A stretch of DNA of 10,491 bases, from the NCBI GenBank assembly GCA_018817205.1, contig JAHIUE010000071.1:1-10491 (forward strand), in the 5' to 3' direction. The notes under the pieces were generated by a model. The model was not told the origin of the DNA, made no database searches, and saw only the letters and a program-made list of their open reading frames with translations. This document shows, piece after piece, positions 1 to 4,817 of the stretch; position 1 is the stretch's first letter; each line of letters begins with the position of its first letter. The translations under genes and the position numbers were made by a program. This DNA is from Patescibacteria group bacterium. Lineage in GTDB: Bacteria; Patescibacteriota; Microgenomatia; Daviesbacterales; UBA10151.

Positions 1-42
1 AAGTCTTAAAAGTTAAAATTTAACCAAGCACGCCATACACCC

Positions 43-59
43 CCCCGCCGATGGCGGGG
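43..59. repeat. GC-rich perfect hairpin
   Basis: A 7-bp perfect stem (43-49 with 53-59, CCCCGCC/GGCGGGG) closes a three-base loop. It stands out in an AT-rich region. No T-run follows it on either strand, so it is not a classical intrinsic terminator, but it could mark the end of a transcript from outside the window. The ATG at 51 lies inside it, which argues against that ATG as the start of the downstream gene. Confidence 0.4.
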
Positions 60-81
60 CAAGCAGTATATTCTAACAAAC

Positions 82-90
82 TGTTATACT
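82..90 (+). promoter_or_regulatory. Extended -10 promoter of the M50-like gene
   Basis: TGTTATACT is an extended -10 (TGn followed by TATACT at 85-90). It ends eight bases before the ATG at 99. A transcript starting about seven bases downstream would begin almost at that ATG. I see no convincing -35, which an extended -10 does not strictly need. The spacing matches that of several other genes in this window and supports the start at 99. Confidence 0.45.
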
Positions 91-98
91 TAATTTTA

Positions 99-830
99 AT
101 GCTGTATTTTATACTTTTTCTTTTTGAACTTATTTTGCTTTTCTTTTTATCGAAGAGGCTAATTAATTCCCTATCCCGTCTAATCTACAGATTTACCGGA
201 AGCCATAAGATTGTAGTCCATACTTTGGCTATTATATTCTTGCCTGGAACAATATTTCATGAACTGGCACATCTTTTATTTGCAGGTATAATGTTTGTTC
301 CTGTGGGAGAAATGAATGTAATCCCTGAAATTGAGGAAAAGGGAGTAAGGCTCGGGAATGTACAAATAGGCAAAACAGATCCTATAAGGCGCGCAATTGT
401 GGGGGTAGCACCAATTATTTTCGGGATGGTTTTAATTCTTTCTGCCTTGTATTTTATCCAGTCTCAAAATCAACATATCTGGTGGCAAATTATTCTGGTT
501 TTATATCTGGTTTTTGAAATCGGCAATACCATGTTTTCTTCAAGAAAAGATTTGGAAGGGGTGATTGTCTTTGGGGCCATGTTTCTTACAGCGTCCATAA
601 TTCTATTTATTGCTTTGCATTTCTTAAGCCCTACTGTTTTACAATCTATCTGGAACTACATAAACAGCCTGAACCTTGAATTTATGGTAAATTTCCTAAA
701 ACTGGCAAATTTATACCTGATAGCACCTATCGCTTTAGACTTACTAATTATTTTTCTTACTGCAACTTGCGCCCCCGGCAGGAATCGAACCCGCACAGCT
801 GGTTCCGAAGACCAGTACTCTATCCGTTAA
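99..830 (+). CDS. M50-type integral membrane zinc metalloprotease
   Basis: Probable intramembrane zinc peptidase. The protein (243 aa from this start) begins with a transmembrane helix (residues 1-18), has a hydrophobic segment ending in the zinc-binding motif HELAH (54-58), a GVAPIIFG segment (102-109) at the place of the usual M50 GPLAN-like helix, and further helices at about 106-120, 130-146, 160-180 and the C-terminus. The NTMFSSRKDLEG stretch (143-154) may supply the third metal ligand, Asp151, in the way of the NxxPxxxLDG motif of site-2 proteases. Substrate unknown. An upstream in-frame ATG at 51 lies in a GC hairpin; I prefer 99 because an extended -10 ends eight bases before it. The C-terminal 20 or so residues (from CAPGRNR) are antisense to a tRNA-Arg gene and the stop codon lies inside that tRNA, so the native C-terminus may have been lost or replaced. 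Confidence 0.7.
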   Translation: MLYFILFLFELILLFFLSKRLINSLSRLIYRFTGSHKIVVHTLAIIFLPGTIFHELAHLLFAGIMFVPVGEMNVIPEIEEKGVRLGNVQIGKTDPIRRAIVGVAPIIFGMVLILSALYFIQSQNQHIWWQIILVLYLVFEIGNTMFSSRKDLEGVIVFGAMFLTASIILFIALHFLSPTVLQSIWNYINSLNLEFMVNFLKLANLYLIAPIALDLLIIFLTATCAPGRNRTRTAGSEDQYSIR

Positions 831-841
831 GTTACGGGGGC
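770..841 (-). tRNA. tRNA-Arg(UCG)
   Basis: Canonical cloverleaf read on the minus strand. The acceptor stem is GCCCCCG/CGGGGGC, the D-stem ACTT/GAGT, the anticodon stem CTGGT/ACCAG closing loop CTTCGGA (anticodon TCG, reading CGA), a four-base variable loop, and the T-stem GCGGG/CCTGC with loop TTCGATT. The discriminator is G and the following CAA shows that CCA is not encoded. The first 15 bases also encode the last four codons and the stop of the HNH gene on the same strand, and most of its length is antisense to the 3' end of the M50-like gene. It has no separate spacer for a promoter, so it is probably transcribed with the HNH gene or from the promoter of the truncated tRNA upstream. Confidence 0.95.
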
Positions 842-1267
842 AATATATTTTTTATCCCAACCTCTTTCTTTCGCAGTTTTTCTTCTATGGCAGTTTGCGC
901 ATCTAATCTGGCATTTCTCTATTTCTAGTTTTACTTTTCCCAAGGTGTAATTACGATACATAGTTGATATATGTGCTATTTTATCAGATATATGATCAAA
1001 TTCTAAAACAATTGGATCCTTTTCCTTACAATCAACACATGGATGGCTATTTAGATGCATCCATATGTAAGCTCTAATATCATTTCTAATTTTTTTATTC
1101 CTCTTAGATGCTTTTAGTAAATAATACTTTCTATTTTTTTCGTAATGCGATCTGACATATAATCGACTACAATTTTTACATTGATATTGTCTCAATCCTT
1201 TTACTTTATCCTTGAAATTAAATTGGCCCAAATCTTTTTCCTCCTTACAACGATTGCATTTCTTCAT
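827..1267 (-). CDS. HNH endonuclease with N-terminal zinc ribbon
   Basis: A 146-aa nuclease. An N-terminal zinc ribbon has Cys4, Cys7, Cys30 and Cys33. A basic linker (44-62) follows, then an HNH domain with structural CxxC pairs Cys77/Cys80 and Cys123/Cys126, the core FDH at 90-92 and CANCHRRK at 123-130 (Asn125, His127). Small HNH proteins of this build are commonly site-specific or homing endonucleases in phages and mobile introns, so a DNA-nicking or cutting role is likely and the target unknown. The start is fixed: an in-frame TAA lies two codons upstream. The gene is wedged between a half tRNA-Arg and an intact tRNA-Arg, and its last codons (Ala-Pro-Val-Thr-stop) are the acceptor and D-arm of the intact tRNA. 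No Shine-Dalgarno is present, and a -10-like hexamer ends seven bases before the ATG. Confidence 0.85.
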   Translation of the reverse strand: MKKCNRCKEEKDLGQFNFKDKVKGLRQYQCKNCSRLYVRSHYEKNRKYYLLKASKRNKKIRNDIRAYIWMHLNSHPCVDCKEKDPIVLEFDHISDKIAHISTMYRNYTLGKVKLEIEKCQIRCANCHRRKTAKERGWDKKYIAPVT

Positions 1268-1274
1268 TAATTAA

Positions 1275-1303
1275 ATTCTACTTGAATTTTACTTTGAAAT
1301 CAA
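1275..1303 (-). promoter_or_regulatory. Promoter of the HNH gene
   Basis: On the minus strand TTGATT (1298-1303) and TAGAAT (1275-1280) are separated by 17 bases. TAGAAT ends seven bases before the ATG at 1267, giving a leaderless or nearly leaderless transcript. The promoter fills most of the gap between the broken tRNA and the gene, and it could also drive the intact tRNA-Arg downstream. Confidence 0.5.
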
Positions 1304-1310
1304 TAATTTG

Positions 1311-1348
1311 TCCGAAGCGAAATGCTCTATCTGCTGAGCTACAGGGGC
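1311..1348 (-). pseudogene. Truncated tRNA-Arg(UCG), 5' half only
   Basis: Read on the minus strand this is a good 5' half of a tRNA: acceptor strand GCCCCTG, TA, D-arm GCTC/GAGC with loop AGCAGATA, A26, anticodon-stem strand TTTCG and anticodon loop CTTCGGA (anticodon TCG). After the loop the match ends. The following bases do not form the CGAAA partner of the anticodon stem, and no T-arm (TTCGA type) or 3' acceptor strand follows. The same loop heptamer occurs in the intact tRNA-Arg 470 bases downstream, but the two D-arms and anticodon stems differ, so these are separate tRNA-Arg genes, not a recent exact duplication. It is probably the remains of the resident gene, broken where the HNH unit begins. 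Confidence 0.8.
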
Positions 1349-1356
1349 TCTCCCTT

Positions 1357-1365
1357 ATTCTACCA
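1357..1365 (-). promoter_or_regulatory. Old tRNA promoter (extended -10)
   Basis: TGGTAGAAT on the minus strand is an extended -10 (hexamer TAGAAT at 1357-1362). A start about seven bases on falls at 1350, two bases before the first tRNA base at 1348. The promoter of the broken tRNA therefore seems intact and may still transcribe the half tRNA, the HNH gene and the intact tRNA-Arg together. Confidence 0.45.
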
Positions 1366-1376
1366 GATTTGGCGTA

Positions 1377-1407
1377 TTGACATCTAACCTCATAGTGTGG
1401 CTATGAT
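1377..1407 (+). promoter_or_regulatory. Promoter of the mechanosensitive-channel-like gene
   Basis: A perfect TTGACA (1377-1382) and TATGAT (1402-1407) are separated by a rather long 19-base spacer. A start near 1414 leaves a leader of about 29 bases, unlike the near-leaderless genes elsewhere in the window. Confidence 0.5.
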
Positions 1408-1423
1408 TATATTGTATGCTCGG

Positions 1424-1433
1424 AAGGAGGTGA
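1424..1433 (+). promoter_or_regulatory. Strong Shine-Dalgarno
   Basis: AAGGAGGTGA is a full-length match to the anti-Shine-Dalgarno and ends nine bases before the ATG at 1443. It fixes that start and is the strongest ribosome binding site in the window. Confidence 0.85.
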
Positions 1434-1442
1434 AAAATATAA

Positions 1443-2126
1443 ATGGAAGCAATAACTATGACGATTTCAACAATTATGTCTAATTTCTTCTCCAGCCTAG
1501 GTAGTTACTTACCCCAATTCATTGCCGGTTTAGCTCTGCTTTTAATCGGTTTGATAGTGGCGGCAATCCTAAAAGAGATAGTTTTAAGGTTTTTGTCTTT
1601 TTTGAAAGTAGAAGACTGGTTAGGAAGCGTTACCGGTTGGTTTAGTAGAGTTAGATCTGAAAAGCAAATGGGGGGAAGGGCTTGGCCGAAGGTTTTGGCA
1701 GAACTGTTACGCTGGACAGTAGTAATTCTCTTTTTGGTCCCAGCGGCAGAGGCTTGGGGTTTACCAAGAGTATCCGAACTTTTAAACCAATTTTTGTTCT
1801 ATGTTCCCAATGTGTTTGTGGCAATTGTAATTGCCTTTGTGGGAATAGTTGTGGCCAATTTGGTAGCGGATATTGTTAAAAATGCCAGTAGAAGCCTGGG
1901 AGGATCTTCATCCAATTTACTGGGTACTATAGCAAAATATGCTCTTTTCTTCTTTACCGCTTTGGTGGTACTCAATCAACTGGGAGTGGCGGCAGATTTG
2001 ATCAGGATTTTGTTTACGGGGATAGTGGCAATGTTGGCTTTGGCCGGAGGATTGGCGTTTGGTTTGGGAGGCAAGGAAACTGCCGGCAGTGTTTTGGATG
2101 AGTTTAAGAAAAAGGTAGAAAAGTAA
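1443..2126 (+). CDS. Small mechanosensitive-channel-like membrane protein
   Basis: A 227-aa integral membrane protein with about five predicted helices (24-48, 85-104, 120-145, 160-180, 186-210) and a short charged C-terminus (DEFKKKVEK). The last helix, with LALAGGLAFGLGGKETAG (198-215), strongly resembles the pore-lining TM3 of MscS-family channels (AFGLGGKxxA). The first helix, with FIAGLALLLIGLIVA, resembles the conserved TM helix repeat of the CmpX-like group (Pfam TM_helix). The beta and C-terminal cage domains of true MscS are absent, so this is a membrane-only relative. The likely role is a stress-released or small-conductance channel, but gating and ion are unknown. It has its own promoter and a strong Shine-Dalgarno. 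Its 3' end overlaps the convergent ROK gene by 23 bases. Confidence 0.75.
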   Translation: MEAITMTISTIMSNFFSSLGSYLPQFIAGLALLLIGLIVAAILKEIVLRFLSFLKVEDWLGSVTGWFSRVRSEKQMGGRAWPKVLAELLRWTVVILFLVPAAEAWGLPRVSELLNQFLFYVPNVFVAIVIAFVGIVVANLVADIVKNASRSLGGSSSNLLGTIAKYALFFFTALVVLNQLGVAADLIRILFTGIVAMLALAGGLAFGLGGKETAGSVLDEFKKKVEK

Positions 2127-2925
2127 ACGCGCCATAGAAACCGGCATTGTGACCTAATGTAGCCGGTTTAATGGGTGGATGTTTTGTGAAAATAGTCAAG
2201 GTTTGAGATAAATGCTGCTCAAGTTTATTAAGTGGCAAAGATTTTATGACTGAACCACCTAAAACGATCGCATCGGGTGACCAGTGGACAATAGTGTTAT
2301 TAAGACCAATTGCCAGATATTTTGATATCTCGTCCCAAATTTTTGGATCTTTCAGATTTTCTGCCTTTTGGCCGTAGATTTTTTCAATATAAGATCCTCC
2401 TACATATGCTTCCAGATGGCCTTTTCCGCCGCAATTGCAAGGATTACCATCAGGCACAATAATCTGATGGCCGGGTTCAAAACCCAGGGCATTTTCATCG
2501 ATTTTACCCTCAACTATTCTGACCCCACCGACACCTGTACTGACCGTAATATAAGCAACTATCGGGTAACCGACCCCTGATCCTTTCAGCGCTTCACCCA
2601 GTCCCACCAGCGCCGTGTCGTTTTCTAAAGATACGGGGCAGTTAAAGACTTTTTCAAGCTTATCTTTAAGGGGTTTTTGAACCCAGTTAGAAATATGGGG
2701 ACTTGCAAGAAGCATGGTTTTTTCGCTATCCAGAGGTCCTGCAATGCCCCCGGAAACGCCTTTAATAGGTTCTCCGCCCAGTTGATCGGCAATTTGTTTA
2801 AATGCCTGTATTCCCTTATCAAAATCCTTGGGAGTCGGGATGATTTTTGAGTTTGAGATTTCTTTCTTGTCGGAAGAAACCGCCACCCTCATATTCGTCC
2901 CGCCAATATCAAATACAAGAAACAT
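2104..2925 (-). CDS. ROK-family sugar kinase (glucokinase-like)
   Basis: Probable cytoplasmic ATP-dependent hexose kinase, likely making glucose 6-phosphate; sugar specificity cannot be read from the sequence. The 273-aa protein opens with the phosphate-binding DIGGTN (6-11), has GVSGGIAGP (56-64), the END with catalytic Asp103 (101-103), TVSTGVGGV (127-135), the GH of the zinc site (His153) and the ROK signature CNCGGKGHLE (163-172). The usual third zinc Cys (CxCGxxGC) is His170 here, which may still bind zinc. Slightly shorter than the common 290-320 aa. It is transcribed divergently from malic enzyme across 65 bases, fitting a sugar-catabolic neighbourhood with the phosphoglucose isomerase-like cupin further along. 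No Shine-Dalgarno is visible. A regulatory ROK repressor is unlikely because there is no N-terminal helix-turn-helix. Confidence 0.85.
   Translation of the reverse strand: MFLVFDIGGTNMRVAVSSDKKEISNSKIIPTPKDFDKGIQAFKQIADQLGGEPIKGVSGGIAGPLDSEKTMLLASPHISNWVQKPLKDKLEKVFNCPVSLENDTALVGLGEALKGSGVGYPIVAYITVSTGVGGVRIVEGKIDENALGFEPGHQIIVPDGNPCNCGGKGHLEAYVGGSYIEKIYGQKAENLKDPKIWDEISKYLAIGLNNTIVHWSPDAIVLGGSVIKSLPLNKLEQHLSQTLTIFTKHPPIKPATLGHNAGFYGAFTFLPFS
2138..2169. repeat. 8-bp perfect inverted repeat
   Basis: AAACCGGC (2138-2145) and GCCGGTTT (2162-2169) form an 8-bp stem with a 16-base loop, starting 12 bases after the stop of the channel-like gene. It lies inside the 3' coding end of the ROK gene. 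It has no clear T-run, so termination or 3'-end protection of the plus-strand transcript is only a possibility. Confidence 0.3.
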
Positions 2926-2934
2926 ATTTAAGTT

Positions 2935-2943
2935 AGTTTATCA
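2935..2943 (-). promoter_or_regulatory. Extended -10 of the ROK gene
   Basis: TGATAAACT on the minus strand reads as TGn plus TAAACT (2935-2940), ending nine bases before the ATG at 2925. No good -35 at normal spacing. It fits the near-leaderless pattern but is weaker than the malic enzyme promoter opposite. Confidence 0.3.
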
Positions 2944-2954
2944 CACAATGTTTA

Positions 2955-2983
2955 TTTACAAGATCAATAAATTTTTGTATAGT
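2955..2983 (+). promoter_or_regulatory. Promoter of malic enzyme, leaderless
   Basis: TTTACA (2955-2960) and TATAGT (2978-2983) with an ideal 17-base spacer. TATAGT ends seven bases before the ATG at 2991, so transcription should begin at or one base before the start codon. There is no Shine-Dalgarno. This is the clearest leaderless case in the window. Confidence 0.7.
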
Positions 2984-2990
2984 AGAGCAC

Positions 2991-4187
2991 ATGGATTATG
3001 GCGAACAGGCACTAAAGCTACACAAGAGACTCCAAGGCAAATTGGAAACTGCATCAAAAGTTAAGATTAAAAACCGCCAAGATCTATCCGTAGTTTATAC
3101 CCCTGGTGTGGCAGCAGTCAGCAGTTTTATCGCCCAAAACCCCGAGGCAGCATTTGATTTGACTTTAAAAGGCAGAACAGTTGCCGTCATATCTGATGGC
3201 TCCGCAGTACTAGGGTTAGGGAATATCGGACCGGAAGCTGCTCTGCCTGTGATGGAAGGTAAATGCCTGCTTTTTAAGATTTTTGCCAACTTGGATGCTT
3301 TCCCTATTGTGATTAACACTCAAGATACGAAAGAAATAATTTCTTTTATCCGCCAGATTGCTCCAACTTTTGCCGCAATAAATCTGGAAGACATATCTGC
3401 TCCCAGATGCTTTGAGATAGAAAACTCCCTGCAGAATTTGGGAATTCCTGTCATGCATGATGACCAACATGCTACAGCCATGGCAATTTTAGGCCCGCTT
3501 CAAGCAGCGGTTAAGCTTGCCAAAAAAAACTGGTTTAATCTTAAAGTGGTCATAAGCGGAGCCGGTGCAGCCGGAACTACTGTTGCCAAAATGCTATCCT
3601 GCCATGGTTTTGGTAATTTGTATTGCAGTGCGGTTTCGGATGTGATAGTTATTGATCGCAAAGGGATAATTTATAAAGGAAGGTCTGACCTTGAGGGATA
3701 CAAGAAGGAACTGGCATATTTTACCAACAAAGACGCTATCAGAGGAGATTTGGAAAAAGCCCTTTTTGGGGCCGACGTTTTTATCGGCCTTTCAACCGGT
3801 GGTATTTTGAAAGCCCATTATATTAAGAAGATGGCGGCAGATCCAATTATTTTTGCCTTGGCTAATCCTATTCCGGAAATAATACCGGATGAAGCTAGAA
3901 AAGCTGGAGTGAAATTCATTGCAACAGGCAGATCCGACTTTCCCAATCAGGTTAATAATGCACTAATATTTCCTGGTTTTTTCAAAGGCCTTTTGCAGGC
4001 GCGTTTGAAAAAAATAACCCCGGAAATAAAAATGAAAGTTTCCCAAGCTTTGGGCCAAATAATCGAAAACCCAACTCCGGAGAATTTTGTGCCATCTATC
4101 TTTGATGCCAGGGTAGTTAAAGCTGTTTCTTCTGCTGTGAGAGATTATCCAAAAGCCGGGCTAAATTTTGATCGGGATCTCCATTAA
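2991..4187 (+). CDS. Malic enzyme (NAD(P)-dependent, single-domain bacterial type)
   Basis: Oxidative decarboxylation of malate to pyruvate and CO2 with reduction of NAD(P)+. The 398-aa length is that of the compact prokaryotic malic enzymes without the phosphotransacetylase extension. Visible motifs are VVYTPGVA (34-41, Tyr36), ISDGSAVLGLGNIGP (67-81), EGK (89-91, Lys91), LEDISAPR (132-139, metal ligands Glu133/Asp134), MHDDQHATA (155-163; more often HGTA), the dinucleotide fold GAGAAG (190-195), and ANPIPE and TGRSDFPNQVNN in the C-terminal half. Coenzyme preference cannot be settled. The ATG sits seven bases after a good -10 with no Shine-Dalgarno, suggesting a leaderless mRNA. Its last 71 bases overlap the convergent epimerase gene. 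It would supply pyruvate and reducing power in a cell with reduced central metabolism. Confidence 0.93.
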   Translation: MDYGEQALKLHKRLQGKLETASKVKIKNRQDLSVVYTPGVAAVSSFIAQNPEAAFDLTLKGRTVAVISDGSAVLGLGNIGPEAALPVMEGKCLLFKIFANLDAFPIVINTQDTKEIISFIRQIAPTFAAINLEDISAPRCFEIENSLQNLGIPVMHDDQHATAMAILGPLQAAVKLAKKNWFNLKVVISGAGAAGTTVAKMLSCHGFGNLYCSAVSDVIVIDRKGIIYKGRSDLEGYKKELAYFTNKDAIRGDLEKALFGADVFIGLSTGGILKAHYIKKMAADPIIFALANPIPEIIPDEARKAGVKFIATGRSDFPNQVNNALIFPGFFKGLLQARLKKITPEIKMKVSQALGQIIENPTPENFVPSIFDARVVKAVSSAVRDYPKAGLNFDRDLH

Positions 4188-4788
4188 GAAGGTATGAACC
4201 TGAGGCCAAAATATCCGCACCGCTTTCTACAATTTCTTTGGCATTTGTATCTTTAACTGCTCCGTCAACTTCTATTTTAACAGGCCAGCCTTTGGTTTTA
4301 ATTTCCTTAATTTTATCCAGAGTTTGGAGGATGAATGATTGCCCTTGAAAACCGGGATTTACTCCCATTACCAAAATAACATCCACAAGACCGGCATAAG
4401 GCGCCAGCGCCTCAACAGCAGTAGACGGATTTATCGCAAGACCGGCTTGGATTCCGTTTTGCTTGATTAAATTAATATAGTCCTTTATATTTCCCTTTGC
4501 TTCTCTATGAATAATAATTCTCTGAAAATTAAGAGTTTGGAGTTTGGTAATCCATTTTTCAGGATTTTTTACCATTAAATGAGCCTCTTTTTTTAATTTG
4601 CCAAAATTAACTTCTTTTAAATCATCTACGGTGATACTTTTATTGGGGACAAGAATATTGTCCATAAAATCCACATGCACCCAGCCGGTATTTAATTTTT
4701 TTGAATTTAATAGTTTATCAAGATCTTTTTGAAAATCATCTATAGTTTTTGACAAAATTGCAGGAATAATTATTATCGGTATTGCCAT
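4117..4788 (-). CDS. rpe: Ribulose-phosphate 3-epimerase
   Basis: Interconverts ribulose 5-phosphate and xylulose 5-phosphate in the non-oxidative pentose phosphate branch; the latter feeds the transketolase encoded divergently 29 bases away. The 223-aa TIM barrel has the expected length. Metal and catalytic residues are present: VHVDFMD (37-43, His38 and catalytic Asp40), AHLMV (69-73, His70), VNPGFQGQSF (143-152) and VDGAV (174-178, Asp175). Differences from the common pattern are PAIL instead of PSIL at 9-12, MDN for MDG, VDGAV for VDGGI, and GFQGQ for GFGGQ, so it is a diverged but probably active member. The start codon is only 17 bases from the transketolase -10 on the opposite strand; a TAGAAT (4801-4806) 12 bases upstream may be its own -10. 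Its 3' end overlaps malic enzyme by 71 bases. Confidence 0.88.
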   Translation of the reverse strand: MAIPIIIIPAILSKTIDDFQKDLDKLLNSKKLNTGWVHVDFMDNILVPNKSITVDDLKEVNFGKLKKEAHLMVKNPEKWITKLQTLNFQRIIIHREAKGNIKDYINLIKQNGIQAGLAINPSTAVEALAPYAGLVDVILVMGVNPGFQGQSFILQTLDKIKEIKTKGWPVKIEVDGAVKDTNAKEIVESGADILASGSYLLNGDPDQNLARLLDNLSQQKKQL

Positions 4789-4810
4789 ATTTATAAAAAT
4801 ATTCTATCAT
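4782..4810 (+). promoter_or_regulatory. Promoter of the transketolase-transaldolase operon, leaderless
   Basis: TTGCCA (4782-4787) and TATCAT (4805-4810) with a 17-base spacer. The -10 ends seven bases before the ATG at 4818. No Shine-Dalgarno. The -35 overlaps the first codons of the divergent epimerase gene, and the -10 overlaps a possible -10 of that gene (4801-4806), so the two directions may compete. Confidence 0.6.
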
Positions 4811-4817
4811 ACGGCCT

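Noticed and set aside
51..98. Start of the M50-like protein at the ATG at 51
   Set aside because: This ATG lies within a 7-bp GC hairpin and has no ribosome binding site or -10 at the usual distance, while the ATG at 99 has an extended -10 eight bases upstream.
827..1348. Group I intron in tRNA-Arg with an HNH gene inside, exons at both ends
   Set aside because: The 3' half of the intact tRNA does not pair with the 5' half at 1311-1348: the anticodon stem strand TTTCG would need CGAAA, but ACCAG is present. The intact tRNA also has its own 5' half, and almost all of the space between is coding with no room for an intron core.
1682..1879. Alternative plus-strand frame rich in Cys and Gly inside the channel-like gene
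   Set aside because: It is a shadow frame within a well-supported membrane protein, with no start signal.
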